A stretch of 55,588 nucleotides of DNA from Longimicrobium sp. (GTDB lineage Bacteria; Gemmatimonadota; Gemmatimonadetes; Longimicrobiales; Longimicrobiaceae). The DNA lies in assembly GCA_036389135.1 (NCBI GenBank), contig DASVQP010000105.1:1-55588 (forward strand). The letters are read 5' to 3'. The notes below the pieces were generated by a model. It made no database searches. It had not been told where the DNA came from and saw nothing but the letters and a program-made list of their open reading frames with translations. Position numbers and translations under genes: made by a program. Position 1 is the first letter of the stretch; each line of letters begins with the position of its first letter. Positions 17,063-26,239 of this stretch are shown here, one piece after another.

Positions 17063-17709
17063 CAGCCGGAGGCGTTCAGGAGGGTGTGGCAGAGGTCGGC
17101 CGCGGCGCGGTCGAAATCGGCGGCCAGGTCGGCCGGCGGGACGTCCACCCCGCACCGGCCGACTTCGGTCAGATACTGCTCGCGTGCGTGAACCAGCGCG
17201 CCGTCCACCTCGGCCGGATCGCCGGCGAGTCCCCGGTGCTGGAGAGAGAGGAGCGCGTCACCGGCGATCGTGGCCGCGAGCAACCCCACCCGCTCTCCGG
17301 CGGACAGCACGGGGACCACCGCACCCGGAGCGGGACCCCCTCGTGGCGGAACCCGCGTGCCGGGGTCCGCCTCCGCGATGAACCGCATGATGTCGTCGGT
17401 TCCATCCCCGTCGAAGGGCGCACTCGCGCGGACCGGGCTGAGAAAGGGCGGCGGCCGGACCGAACGACCGGCCAGTGCCGGCCCCAGGCCGCCGGGGGAG
17501 GAGGGCGCCGGGTCGCCGGGGGCGGATTCGGGCGCGGGAAGCGCGCGTACGCAGATTTCCCACGCCCCGCCCAGAGCCGCGGGGCGCAGATCCAGCACCT
17601 CGATCCCGAGGCCGCGTCCGAACGCGCGCGCGCGCTCCAGCAGGTCCTCGTGCGCGGGCCGGAGCGCGCCCGCCAGCTCGATCAGTTCGAGAAGGGTATC
17701 GCTTGGCAT
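17062..17709 (-). CDS. Unknown protein coupled to mglA
   Basis: A 215-residue soluble protein. A helical N-terminus (SDTLLELIELAGALR) is followed by a Pro/Gly-rich linker (about 65-105) and a C-terminal domain that is alpha/beta by appearance (VVPVLSAGERVGLLAATIAGDALLSL). It starts 1 base after the lipoprotein stop and overlaps mglA by 4 bases, so it is translationally coupled to both. It could be a regulator of the GTPase, but it does not clearly show a Roadblock/LC7 fold. Confidence 0.65.
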   Translation of the reverse strand: MPSDTLLELIELAGALRPAHEDLLERARAFGRGLGIEVLDLRPAALGGAWEICVRALPAPESAPGDPAPSSPGGLGPALAGRSVRPPPFLSPVRASAPFDGDGTDDIMRFIAEADPGTRVPPRGGPAPGAVVPVLSAGERVGLLAATIAGDALLSLQHRGLAGDPAEVDGALVHAREQYLTEVGRCGVDVPPADLAADFDRAAADLCHTLLNASG

Positions 17710-17710
17710 C

Positions 17711-19309
17711 TTACTCGTTGGGTACGCTGGCCACGACGAATCCGCCCGCGGTCGGAGCGGCAATCACACGCTCGCCGTTCTCCCGGGCCAGGAAGACCAG
17801 AGGGCCCTGCGTGGCGCCCAGCGGGAGCCGGTGGACTACGGTGAGCCGCTGCGCGTCGTAGATCGTGACACCTTCGGCGTCGGCCACCGCGAAGCGCGCG
17901 GCGGTCCCCGGCGCGCCGCGCAGCCACGCCACCGCGCGCGCGTTGGGACCCGGCACGCCTCCTCGCACGCGGAGGTAGGAGTCGAGCACGAGCACCGCGT
18001 CCGCGGCGCGCGCGATCACAGCGCCGCCGGCGTCGTCGACGTGCAGCTCCGCCACCGCCGCGATCCTGTTATCCGCCATCGTGTTGCGGACCGCCAGTGC
18101 GGAGACCGAAACACCGCTGGTTCCCACCCCGTCGAGGCGGATGATGCCGGTCCCCGGCCCACAGACGGGGGCACCTGCGGATGGGCTCACGACGTACACC
18201 ACGCCTGGCGCGCCAGCGGCGAGCACAGCGCCCCCAAGCGACGTGGCAAGGCAGACGGACACGTCGTCCCGTCTCAGCACCTCCGCGCGGTTCCCGTCGG
18301 GCGTCCGCGGGGCGTAGACGCGAGCGGCGGCGGTCGTGTCGCCCCGGATCACGCTCGCGAACCTGGGAAGCACCAGCGCCGGGATCCCCGGCTGGGCGCC
18401 ATCGCCAGCCGTCACTAGCCGAAGAACGCTCGCCGCGGCGGGCTCCACCACGCTGCCCTCGATTACCTGGAGCGCGCTCGGAATCAATGCGAGCGGATCC
18501 GTGCAGGCCCCGTCGCGGCAGCCCACGGCTAGCCCGCGCGCGGTCGGACGGACCGCTCCCAAGAAGGTGGTGTCGAGCTCCAGTTCCAGTGCGGGGAGCA
18601 GCGTCGACTCGCCGCGCGGCTCCTGTCCGGTACGCAGGAGAGCGAGCTCGCCACCGCTCTCGCCGAGAACGGCGAGCACGCCCGCGCGATACGCGACGCG
18701 CCCAGGCCGAAATCCAGTGTCGAGGCTCCCCAGGATGCGGCCCGCGCCCGTGAGATCGAGGATCCCGACGGCGCTGGAGCCGGGGATCGGGAAGTATGCA
18801 CGCCCGCGGTCCGCGTCGAGCGTCAGATCGGACGGCATGCTGCCGTCGGCGGTCCTCACGCGTTGGCCGGCCCAGATCCGCGCCGCCCGCCGCGCCGCGT
18901 CCGACAGGCGTGGCGCAGCCACCGTGTCGTCGGATGCGTAGTAGCGGGCTCCGTCACCGTCTGCCACGATGCCGGTCATGAAGACCGTCCGCCCCCGCTC
19001 CACCGCCGCCGGCACCTCCTCGACGGGGACGTCGGCCGTGCCGCCGGTCACAGGCACCAGCGCCGAGCGCCAGAGCACGCTCCCCGCGGAATCCAGCAGG
19101 AGGAGCTGCGCCCGCAGCGACGTGCCCTGGCCCGTGACCGCGACGCGCACGGAGTCCCTTTCGTGGACCTGAATCTCCCCCTGGGGGAGCGCCATGTTGA
19201 TCGCGGGCGGATCAACCGGCTCAAAGAGGCGGGGACGGTCCACACACCCCGTCGCGAGAACAAGCACGGCGGCCAGCGCGCCAGAAGCGCGAATCGGCAG
19301 TCGGATCAC
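17711..19309 (-). CDS. Lipoprotein with beta-propeller-like repeats, pilus operon
   Basis: A 532-residue protein starting at a GTG at 19309 that overlaps the secretin stop by 4 bases. The N-terminus is a lipoprotein signal (hydrophobic AAVLVLATG before Cys), so it should be anchored in the outer membrane or face the periplasm. The body alternates short beta-like segments with phrases such as VGILDLTGAG, GVVYVVSPSAG and GVTIYDAQRL, suggesting a WD40/YVTN-type propeller. Position after the secretin suggests an accessory or pilotin-like role. No Cys pairs or enzymatic motif stand out. Confidence 0.7.
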   Translation of the reverse strand: MIRLPIRASGALAAVLVLATGCVDRPRLFEPVDPPAINMALPQGEIQVHERDSVRVAVTGQGTSLRAQLLLLDSAGSVLWRSALVPVTGGTADVPVEEVPAAVERGRTVFMTGIVADGDGARYYASDDTVAAPRLSDAARRAARIWAGQRVRTADGSMPSDLTLDADRGRAYFPIPGSSAVGILDLTGAGRILGSLDTGFRPGRVAYRAGVLAVLGESGGELALLRTGQEPRGESTLLPALELELDTTFLGAVRPTARGLAVGCRDGACTDPLALIPSALQVIEGSVVEPAAASVLRLVTAGDGAQPGIPALVLPRFASVIRGDTTAAARVYAPRTPDGNRAEVLRRDDVSVCLATSLGGAVLAAGAPGVVYVVSPSAGAPVCGPGTGIIRLDGVGTSGVSVSALAVRNTMADNRIAAVAELHVDDAGGAVIARAADAVLVLDSYLRVRGGVPGPNARAVAWLRGAPGTAARFAVADAEGVTIYDAQRLTVVHRLPLGATQGPLVFLARENGERVIAAPTAGGFVVASVPNE

Positions 19310-20976
19310 GGGTCTACCCTCCGGCTGGGAGCATGCACGTGGGGAACGAGCACGATCACGAGGTCCATGTAGTTGCTCGCGACTTCGTCCTTCCTGAACA
19401 GCCTGCCGAGGAGCGGCAGGCTGCCGAGCAACGGCACCTGGCTTGACGCCCGGGACTGCCCCTGGACGGTGAAGCTGCCGATGACGATCGGGACCCCGTC
19501 GTCCACGATCACCTCCGTGTTGGTGCTGTGCCGACCGCCGGTGATGCTCCGCCCGTCCGGGCTCAGCGTCCCGCCGTCGCGGAGCAGGTCCACCTTCATC
19601 CGCACCTGCCGTCCGCCATCCAGTACGATCGGCGTGACGCGAAGAGTGGTGCCGGTGAGGAACTGGGCGAATCCACCGGACGGCACCGCGCCGAGCCCGT
19701 TCGCGGTGCCTGGCTGCGAGCCGGACGGGTACCCGCCGGACGTCGCCGTCGTGTCCGAACCGAGCCCCGGCTGGCCGCCGGGCACGATGACGCCGCCGCC
19801 CGCCAGGATGGGCTGGGGATTCGGCAGGATGTACGAGTCGCCGACGCTGATCCGGCCCTCCCGCTCGGACGTCGTCATGACGAGAGGCCGCGTTTCGGTC
19901 TCGGCGAACCCCGCCGATGTCAGCGCGTCGATGAACACGTTGAGGCCGACAGGCATCGCTCCAAGACCGCCCCGCAGGGAGAACGCCTGCCCCGACAACC
20001 CGGGAATCGCGCCGGCCCCGGACCCTCCGATGTTCACCCCGGTGGTCTGCCCGCCGGTGGAGTCGTTCAGCAGTGGGACGAAGGAGTAGGTCACCCCGCG
20101 GCGATCCATCGCCGAGCGGTTCACCAGGAGCATCCAGGCTTCGACGGAGACATTCGCCGGACGCTGGTCGTATTCGGCGACCACCTGACGGATCGCGGTG
20201 ACCTGGTCCGCCGAGCCGTAGACGACGAGCGTACGGCTGATCGACGGGTCGCCCAGCACTTCGACGCTCCCCGGCGCCGTCGAGTCGGCGGCCGCGCCCT
20301 CGAACATCGGCTGCAACGCGCTCACCACGTCCCGCGCGTCCCTGAACTGGAGGTTGATCAGCTCGGGGCGTCGCCCGCGGTTGGCCTCCCGCGCGCTCAC
20401 GACGGTGATGATCCCGGAAGGCGCCTGCACCGCGCGCAGGCCGTGGGCTTCCAGGATGGACTCGAAGGCCTCGTGCCAGTACCGGTCGCGGATCTCGCCC
20501 GTTAGCCGCATCCCGCGGACTTCCGGGTCGGAGCTGACGACGATGTCGACGCCGACCCGCTCCGCGATGTAGCTCGCCACGTCCGCGACGGGCGCGTCGA
20601 AGAGGGGCAGATCGATCCGCGGCGGATTCGGTCCGACGTGAATCCACTTGCCCTGGCGTACCGGCTCCTGCGCCCGGCGAGTCGTCCCGGCGGGCGCCGG
20701 CGAGCTCGTGGGCGCCGGCTGCGCGGCCACCCTCGCGCCCGTATCGCGCGCGGGCTGCGGGATGATCGGCTGGGCACGCGGGCCGCGCGCGGCGGCGGCG
20801 TCCGCGCGGCGCACAGAGTCCGCCTCGACCTGCGCGCGCATCTCGGCGAGCGTGCGGAATCGGGGGGAGGCGCCACCAAGCCCCGCGGCGCACGCGGCCA
20901 GCAGCAGAGGCAGCGCCATCGAGGCCACCCGGGGAAGTACCAGCGCGCGGCGGGATAACTGGGGCACGGGAGTCAC
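19306..20976 (-). CDS. pilQ: PilQ-like secretin of a type IV pilus
   Basis: About 556 residues. It starts at a GTG at 20976 overlapping the pilP-like stop. The N-terminus carries a lipoprotein-like signal (LPLLLAAC), then a disordered Ala/Pro-rich region and N0/N1-type domains (DLPLFDAPVADVASYIAE, then INLQFRDARDVV). The secretin core ends with VPLLGSLPLLGRLFR and YMDLVIVLVPHV, the hallmark of the family. It forms the outer-membrane ring through which the pilus passes. A Gly/Ser-rich insertion sits within the pore domain (about residues 420-455). Confidence 0.88.
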   Translation of the reverse strand: MTPVPQLSRRALVLPRVASMALPLLLAACAAGLGGASPRFRTLAEMRAQVEADSVRRADAAAARGPRAQPIIPQPARDTGARVAAQPAPTSSPAPAGTTRRAQEPVRQGKWIHVGPNPPRIDLPLFDAPVADVASYIAERVGVDIVVSSDPEVRGMRLTGEIRDRYWHEAFESILEAHGLRAVQAPSGIITVVSAREANRGRRPELINLQFRDARDVVSALQPMFEGAAADSTAPGSVEVLGDPSISRTLVVYGSADQVTAIRQVVAEYDQRPANVSVEAWMLLVNRSAMDRRGVTYSFVPLLNDSTGGQTTGVNIGGSGAGAIPGLSGQAFSLRGGLGAMPVGLNVFIDALTSAGFAETETRPLVMTTSEREGRISVGDSYILPNPQPILAGGGVIVPGGQPGLGSDTTATSGGYPSGSQPGTANGLGAVPSGGFAQFLTGTTLRVTPIVLDGGRQVRMKVDLLRDGGTLSPDGRSITGGRHSTNTEVIVDDGVPIVIGSFTVQGQSRASSQVPLLGSLPLLGRLFRKDEVASNYMDLVIVLVPHVHAPSRRVDP

Positions 20977-21380
20977 GGCTGGAGAGGGGTTGAATCGCGG
21001 ACGGAAAGGTCGATGACCGTGGATGCGCCGAGTCCCGGGACCGAGACCCGCACGCGGCCTGCGTCGATCCGCAGGATTCGGTAGTCGCCGACGCGGTCGC
21101 CCGGCCGCACCACGCGCCGGACGGGTGGCGTGGAGGCCAGGCGCACGACCGCGAGGGGACGCCCCGGGTTGTGCGAGTCGACTCCGATCAGCGTCACTTC
21201 CATCTGCGGAAGGTTTTGCCCGGCGTAGAGCGCCTGCGGGGGCACCAGCGGATCGCGGACGGCGCGCGGGTAGTCCCACTCGGCAGCCTGCGGACTTCCC
21301 GCGTTTGCTACGCTGGCCCCCGCCGCCGCCGAACAGAGGAGAACCGCCCCGGCGACACCGGCGCGGATGAGCTTCTTCAT
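20973..21380 (-). CDS. pilP: PilP-like pilus assembly protein
   Basis: A 135-residue protein with a cleavable signal peptide (KKLIRAGVAGAVLLCSAAAGA). The mature part contains a small beta domain (VTLIGVDSHNPGRPLAVVRL, then VVRPGDRVGDYRILRID) as in PilP, which links the inner-membrane PilN/PilO pair to the secretin. The lipobox cysteine of classical PilP is not clear. Start and stop overlap neighbours by 4 bases on both sides. Confidence 0.75.
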   Translation of the reverse strand: MKKLIRAGVAGAVLLCSAAAGASVANAGSPQAAEWDYPRAVRDPLVPPQALYAGQNLPQMEVTLIGVDSHNPGRPLAVVRLASTPPVRRVVRPGDRVGDYRILRIDAGRVRVSVPGLGASTVIDLSVRDSTPLQP

Positions 21381-22093
21381 GGTGTCACTCCGGGAACGAA
21401 GGAGGAGGGCGCGACGACGGTATCGCCGGACGTGGGCCCGGACGGAAGCGTGTACCAGACCAGGCTGAAGGTGGCCACGGCTCTGAACGGCGTCTCTCCC
21501 GCGTCCGCCAGCGCGGTTGCCGCGCCGGCGCTGTCGGTCTGGGCCGGGCCGGCAGCGCCGTAGGGCGTGGCGGAGCGGATGAGGGAATCGGGGATGGCGT
21601 GGAGCCGAAGGCCGCGGATCCGGGTCACCCGGGGCATGGACGCGACCGACGCGAGCAGCGCCCCGATGTCCGCGTACCGGCCAACCACCGTGACCGTGTA
21701 GCCACCGCCGTGGAAGGCCCCCTCCGTCGCGGGGGCAAGCGGCTCGCTGGCGGCGATTCGGACCCCGAACTGCCGCTCCGCGCGTGACAGGGCCTCCTTC
21801 ACTTCCGCGGCGGCGGCGCCCGCCGCGCCCGCGGCAGGGATACGCATCGCGAGCACCGCCGAATCGGCCCGGAACTGCTCCACGAGCGAATCCAGCCCAG
21901 CCTGGCCGAGGACCACGATCGCGGCGCGCGCGCTCTGAACACGCGCCTCTCGCGCGGCTACGGCGGTCTCGCGGCTCAGGACCGCGGCGGAGGCCGGGCG
22001 GTAGCGCTGCGCGTACCAGACGAGCGCGAGGAGCGAGGCGCCGGCGACTGCCCAGCGGAGCGCCTTGTCGCGGGCGAACGGAATGCTGATCAC
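21377..22093 (-). CDS. pilO: PilO-like pilus assembly protein
   Basis: A 238-residue protein starting at a GTG overlapping the upstream stop. One membrane segment near the N-terminus (ALRWAVAGASLLALVWYA) is followed by a coiled-coil stretch and a ferredoxin-like periplasmic domain (YTVTVVGRYADIGALLASVASMP), the standard PilO plan. It pairs with the PilN part of the upstream fusion and with PilP in the alignment complex. Confidence 0.8.
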   Translation of the reverse strand: MISIPFARDKALRWAVAGASLLALVWYAQRYRPASAAVLSRETAVAAREARVQSARAAIVVLGQAGLDSLVEQFRADSAVLAMRIPAAGAAGAAAAEVKEALSRAERQFGVRIAASEPLAPATEGAFHGGGYTVTVVGRYADIGALLASVASMPRVTRIRGLRLHAIPDSLIRSATPYGAAGPAQTDSAGAATALADAGETPFRAVATFSLVWYTLPSGPTSGDTVVAPSSFVPGVTP

Positions 22094-23745
22094 TGCTCGC
22101 CCCCTTCCTGCGCGCTCGCCGCACCCGGACCGGACCTCCCGGCCAGCTCGAACCTCACCACGGGCATGCGGCCGATCTTCACCATGGAGGTCCGTTCGAT
22201 CCTTGCCTCGCTGCTCGTACCCGTCCGCACCAGCGTCTCGGCGAAGGTCCCGGCCACGGCGTCGGAGGCGGCGAACCCGAGCACCCGGTATGCGACCGCG
22301 CCTGTCGCGGGATCCTCCTCCACGGACACCACGTCGGACACCCAGGCAGTCGGGGGCGTGGCTGCCGCGATCCCCTGGAGGACTCGCGGCCACACCAGGC
22401 GGCCGCTCTCCAGCGCCCGAACGGCGTCGACCTGCCCGCCAAGCGACCTGCGGCGCTCCTCCAGCAGCTGGCTGCGCGCCATCGCCGCCGCCACGCCACC
22501 CGAATCGGCGCCTGCGCGGGCCTCGCGGACTGCGACCACCCGTTGCCGCTCCCCGAGCCCGGCGTCCAGATAGGCCGCTCCGGTCACGGTTACCACCACG
22601 GCGGCGGCGAGCAGCCGGAATGCGCCGTCGCTGGCGATGGTGCGCACCACCGACGACAGCGGCATCCGCCCCGCAGCGTGCACCCGACTTTCCTGCGGGG
22701 CGCGCAGGTCGAACCCCGTGGCCGCATTGCCGCCCTCCGCCTGCGCCTGGGCCTGCAGAGCAGCACCGAGCGCGGGGACGAGCGCGGGCCCGAACACCTC
22801 GCCGGCCTCACCAGTCCACTCCAGCTCGGACAATGGATCGAACGGGTAGACCCGGGCGTCCGCCGCGGTTACGAGGAACTCCAGGAAGCCGGGCACCCGA
22901 GACCCGCCACCGGAGACCCAGATGTCGTACGGATCCCCGTCGTCCGCTCGCCCCGCCTCGCGGCGGCCGGCCTGCAGCCCGCGCGCGATCTCCTGCCGCA
23001 GCCGGCCGGTCCATTCGGTGAGCAGCGCGGGCGGAAGCGTCACCGTCTGATGCGCGCCACCTCCGCGCGCTCCAGCACGCTCCCGAACGGAGGCGAGACC
23101 GACGAGCGGCGCGTCGAGCGCCCCGGGCTCATCACCGTCGAGGATCACCCACAGGGCAGCCGTCTCGCCGACGTGGAGCAGGACGGCGCGCCGGCCCACG
23201 CTCGCCGCGGGGCGGCAGGCGCGCCACGCGTTCACGAGTGCTCCCGCCGCGGTCGTGACGGGACCCTGCGGGACGCCGGTCGCCGCGACGGCCCGCTGCT
23301 GGGCGGAGACTGCCTCGGAGCGGGCGGCACCGGCGAACACCGCCACCCGTCCGGGAGGAGCTGCCGACGACAGCCGCACGAACCCGATGCGGGGGGTCGT
23401 GACTTCGCTGCCCAGCACCTGGCCGAGCTGAACGGCGAGGCTGGCGAGCATCTGCGCGCCTTCCTGATCCACGACCACCAGCCGGCGCGCGACGGCCTCG
23501 CCGGGGCCGAGCGCCAGCGCGATGCTGGACGGGCGCACCCGCAGCCGTGAGAGAATGGCGGCGATCTGCGACCCCACCGACGCCGCGTCGAAGCGCGGCG
23601 CCTCCGTCCCGCCGCCGAGCACCTCGTCCGCCGCGCACACGACGCGCGGGCCCGAGTCGCCGCTCGTGACGCCGACCAGCTTGATCCTGCCGGGGCTCAG
23701 GTCGAGCCCCACGAACACGTCTTGTTGGAAGCGTCGAAACCGCAT
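22090..23745 (-). CDS. pilM: Fused PilM-PilN pilus assembly protein
   Basis: A 551-residue protein. The N-terminal 340 residues are PilM-like, an actin-fold ATPase (VFVGLDLSPGRIKLVGV, then DIWVSGGGSRVPGF). After an FDLRAPQ segment, the motif PilM normally docks on in PilN, comes a membrane helix (FRLLAAAVVVTVTGAAYLDAG). A PilN-type periplasmic domain follows (VLQGIAAATPPTAWVSDV). PilM and PilN are usually separate proteins joined by that peptide, so this is a natural fusion. The start may be the ATG at 23745 or at 23781. It is the first gene of the seven-gene minus-strand operon. Confidence 0.82.
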   Translation of the reverse strand: MRFRRFQQDVFVGLDLSPGRIKLVGVTSGDSGPRVVCAADEVLGGGTEAPRFDAASVGSQIAAILSRLRVRPSSIALALGPGEAVARRLVVVDQEGAQMLASLAVQLGQVLGSEVTTPRIGFVRLSSAAPPGRVAVFAGAARSEAVSAQQRAVAATGVPQGPVTTAAGALVNAWRACRPAASVGRRAVLLHVGETAALWVILDGDEPGALDAPLVGLASVRERAGARGGGAHQTVTLPPALLTEWTGRLRQEIARGLQAGRREAGRADDGDPYDIWVSGGGSRVPGFLEFLVTAADARVYPFDPLSELEWTGEAGEVFGPALVPALGAALQAQAQAEGGNAATGFDLRAPQESRVHAAGRMPLSSVVRTIASDGAFRLLAAAVVVTVTGAAYLDAGLGERQRVVAVREARAGADSGGVAAAMARSQLLEERRRSLGGQVDAVRALESGRLVWPRVLQGIAAATPPTAWVSDVVSVEEDPATGAVAYRVLGFAASDAVAGTFAETLVRTGTSSEARIERTSMVKIGRMPVVRFELAGRSGPGAASAQEGGEQ

Positions 23746-23937
23746 TTCGCGCGGGAGAGAACGGGGTGGCTGGACGACCATCCGGGACGTCCCGCGCGTC
23801 TCCGCACAGGTGCGGAATAACGCGGGGCTCAACGTCCGCGGGCCATGGTCCGGGGTACCCGGCAGGAGCAGCGATACCCGCCGCGCCCGGAACGCTGGTA
23901 CCCCGGGTACCTCCCCTCGGATGACGAGACTCACCCC
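23746..23937. promoter_or_regulatory. Divergent promoter region of the pilus locus
   Basis: About 190 bases separate the divergent pilM-pilN and minor-pilin operons. Promoters for both must lie here. No textbook boxes are recognised in this GC-rich stretch. Confidence 0.3.
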
Positions 23938-24513
23938 GTGAACAGACCCCGCCGACGAAGCCTGGCCAACGGCTTCACCCTGATTGAAATGGTCGGTGTG
24001 CTCGTGATTGTGATCGCGATCGGCGCATGGGGATTCGCCACCGCGACCCGGCCATCCCCCCGCCGGGAAGCAGCGGGGGCGGCCATGCGGATGCGCGCGA
24101 TGCTCGGGGCCGGGCTCGCCGACGCGGAGCTTGATGGCGGCGACCTCGTGGTGCGCGCCGTGGCCGACTCCGCACAGGGAGGAGGTCGCTTCCTCGCCCT
24201 CGCCGGTCCGCCGGGCGTCATGCCGGCGGACGATCCGTCCGCGGACTGGGTGGTGCTCGACGGCGGCGTTCGCTGGAGGAGGGGCACGGCCAGTGTGGAT
24301 CCGATGGGCGCAGCCACGGACGGCCGCATCCCGGGCACCGTCCGCTGCACGGTCGACGCGTGCGAAACGGGGCTCTCCGACTACGTGGTCTACTTCATCG
24401 GGCACTCGCGCTCCACCCGCGTGTCGTGGGCGCTGGTCCTCACGCGCGAGCGCGACGTGCTCCTGTTCGGCTGGAACCCGGCCTCCGCCGCGTGGGAGGC
24501 GAGCGAAAAATGA
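23938..24513 (+). CDS. Minor pilin, GspH/FimT-like
   Basis: A 191-residue prepilin starting at a GTG at 23938, giving a normal short leader (NRPRRRSLANG). The cleavage site is G/FTLIEMVGVLVIV, with Glu+5 present. The globular part carries a cysteine pair (VRCTVDACE), as in GspH/FimT minor pilins that prime fibre assembly. It is the first of four overlapping prepilin genes. Confidence 0.8.
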   Translation: MNRPRRRSLANGFTLIEMVGVLVIVIAIGAWGFATATRPSPRREAAGAAMRMRAMLGAGLADAELDGGDLVVRAVADSAQGGGRFLALAGPPGVMPADDPSADWVVLDGGVRWRRGTASVDPMGAATDGRIPGTVRCTVDACETGLSDYVVYFIGHSRSTRVSWALVLTRERDVLLFGWNPASAAWEASEK

Positions 24514-25010
24514 CCTCACCCACGCAGAAGGGCCGTACGGCGGGCTTCACTCTGTACGGCGTCGTCATCGCAATGCTGCTGCTCGGCTTCGCGCTCCATC
24601 CCATCGTCGGCACTCTCGCCACGAATACTCGAATCGCCACCGACCGGCAGGAACGCCTCGCCGCCGAACGCGTGCTGCGCAACGAGGTCGCGCTCCTCAC
24701 CGCGGCCGATCCCGACGGCGTTGCAGCGGTCCGGGCGTACCGCGTGGAGCGCACCGGACGCACGGCTGCCGACGGGCGCTATTCGATCGTCACACGCCGC
24801 ACCGTCCGCTGCTCCGTGGGAGGCGCGCCGCGCGACAACGCCTCGGACCCTCCGCCCTCCGGCTGCTCGGCGGGCGGTGTCGTCCACGACTATTCGATCA
24901 CAGTGACCTTTCCTCGCTCGGCGGGCCCCACGGATACGGGGTCGATCACCAGATCCTTCGCGGTCGGGGCGAGCGGCCCCGACGGAACCCCCTTGGGAGA
25001 CCTGCCATGA
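24510..25010 (+). CDS. Minor pilin, GspI/PilV-like, lacking Glu5
   Basis: A 166-residue prepilin whose ATG overlaps the previous stop (ATGA). The processing site AG/FTLYGVVIAMLLLG has Gly-1 and Phe+1, but Gly rather than Glu at +5. The only pseudopilin normally lacking Glu5 is the tip GspK class, so the substitution is unusual for a protein of this size. The body is short, with two cysteines. Confidence 0.75.
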   Translation: MTSPTQKGRTAGFTLYGVVIAMLLLGFALHPIVGTLATNTRIATDRQERLAAERVLRNEVALLTAADPDGVAAVRAYRVERTGRTAADGRYSIVTRRTVRCSVGGAPRDNASDPPPSGCSAGGVVHDYSITVTFPRSAGPTDTGSITRSFAVGASGPDGTPLGDLP

Positions 25011-26239
25011 ACCTCCGCGGCCGCGGCGGCTTTACGCTGCTGGAGCTTCTCTACGTCCTGCTGATCAGCATCATCCTCTTTCACGTGCTTGCGCGGATCG
25101 GCGAGGTGATCGGTGCCGTGGATGGCGCCACGCGCTCCGGCACCGATGCGGGCACCCTCGAAACCACCGTCGAGCGCGTCCTTCGCCGCGCGCTGGAGAG
25201 CGCCGGGACCGGACTCCCGGCCGCCCCGAACCTGGCCGGCGTTGGTGTGAAGCCCGCCACCGGAACCGGCGGGGCACCGGCGGACACCCTGATCGTTCTC
25301 CAGGGCGACGGGGCCGCCATGACCGTGGCTTCCCGCCCGTGCCGAACGGGGGCGGCCGACTGCGTGGCCCTGGTGGGCGATCACCGCGCCCGCGTGCGCG
25401 ACGGCGACCTGATCATCGTCGGCACGCGCTCGACCGGACTCTCAGCACTCCAGGTACAGGGTCCGCCGGCCGTCTTCTACGCCCCCTGCGCGGGCGACTG
25501 CCCCGAACGGCTCGTCTGCCCGGTCACGCCCGGTCCCTCATCGACCTTCTTCCGCATCGTGGGCTCCGTCCGCCAGCCAGGCGGAACGACCGCCCCCGGA
25601 CCCTGTCCCCAGGCGTTCTTTCCCGATGGCTCTCGCTGCGAGGAGATCGAGCAGCTGGTCACCGCCGGACCCCGGCAGGAACCGTCCTGCCGCGCCCAGG
25701 GGCCGACGGCGGCTTTCACGGAGCTCAGCGTCGCGGACCGGACGACGGACCTCGGATTTCCGTCCCCGCCGCTCGCCCTCTGGCGCAGCGGGGCCGGCGC
25801 ACTGCCCAAGGTGCGGGCGGTCCGCGTCCGCGCGTCCCGGTTCTGGGTCCGGGGGGAGCCGGGGCGCGACACGGTCCTCGTTCGTCAGAACTCCATGACT
25901 CCCGCCGGGGAGTGGCGCGCCCCAGTGGCGATCGCGGGTCCCGTTCGCGGGCTCGGCGTCGAGACGCTTCAGGAAGGGGTGTGGACGCCGGCCACGGGCG
26001 CCGCCGATCTGCGCCCGGGCGCCGGGAACGCCAACTACGTGTGGAGCGCGGCCCCGGCGGCATCCGGCCGCGAGCCCGCGTGGCGGTTCCGGAAGGGCCA
26101 TCACACGATCGCGGCCGTGCGGGTCCGGTACACCTACCGCGTGGCGTCCGCGAGCCAGGCGCAGCCGCTGGAACGGCAGGCGTGGATCATCGTGCCCACT
26201 CGATCACTCCTGCAAGGAGGCACCGGTGACGCGGACTGA
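25007..26239 (+). CDS. Minor pilin, PilW/GspJ-like
   Basis: A 410-residue prepilin starting at an ATG that overlaps the previous stop. The processing site is G/FTLLELLYVLLISII, with Glu+5. The large beta-rich domain has at least ten cysteines (for example YAPCAGDCPERLVCP), like PilW proteins of type IV pilus tips. The order H, I, J, then a large K/X-like protein matches the usual minor-pilin gene order. Confidence 0.8.
   Translation: MNLRGRGGFTLLELLYVLLISIILFHVLARIGEVIGAVDGATRSGTDAGTLETTVERVLRRALESAGTGLPAAPNLAGVGVKPATGTGGAPADTLIVLQGDGAAMTVASRPCRTGAADCVALVGDHRARVRDGDLIIVGTRSTGLSALQVQGPPAVFYAPCAGDCPERLVCPVTPGPSSTFFRIVGSVRQPGGTTAPGPCPQAFFPDGSRCEEIEQLVTAGPRQEPSCRAQGPTAAFTELSVADRTTDLGFPSPPLALWRSGAGALPKVRAVRVRASRFWVRGEPGRDTVLVRQNSMTPAGEWRAPVAIAGPVRGLGVETLQEGVWTPATGAADLRPGAGNANYVWSAAPAASGREPAWRFRKGHHTIAAVRVRYTYRVASASQAQPLERQAWIIVPTRSLLQGGTGDAD

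Noticed and set aside
17711-20893. A single 1,060-codon frame covering the lipoprotein and antisense-like upstream part
   Set aside because: The upstream two thirds are an alternate frame of the secretin gene; the lipoprotein signal begins at the GTG at 19309.
22090-24519. Long minus-strand frame extending the PilM-PilN gene to 24519
   Set aside because: The extra part lies antisense to the clear prepilin gene at 23938-24513 and is His/Arg-rich; the ATPase domain starts at 23745.
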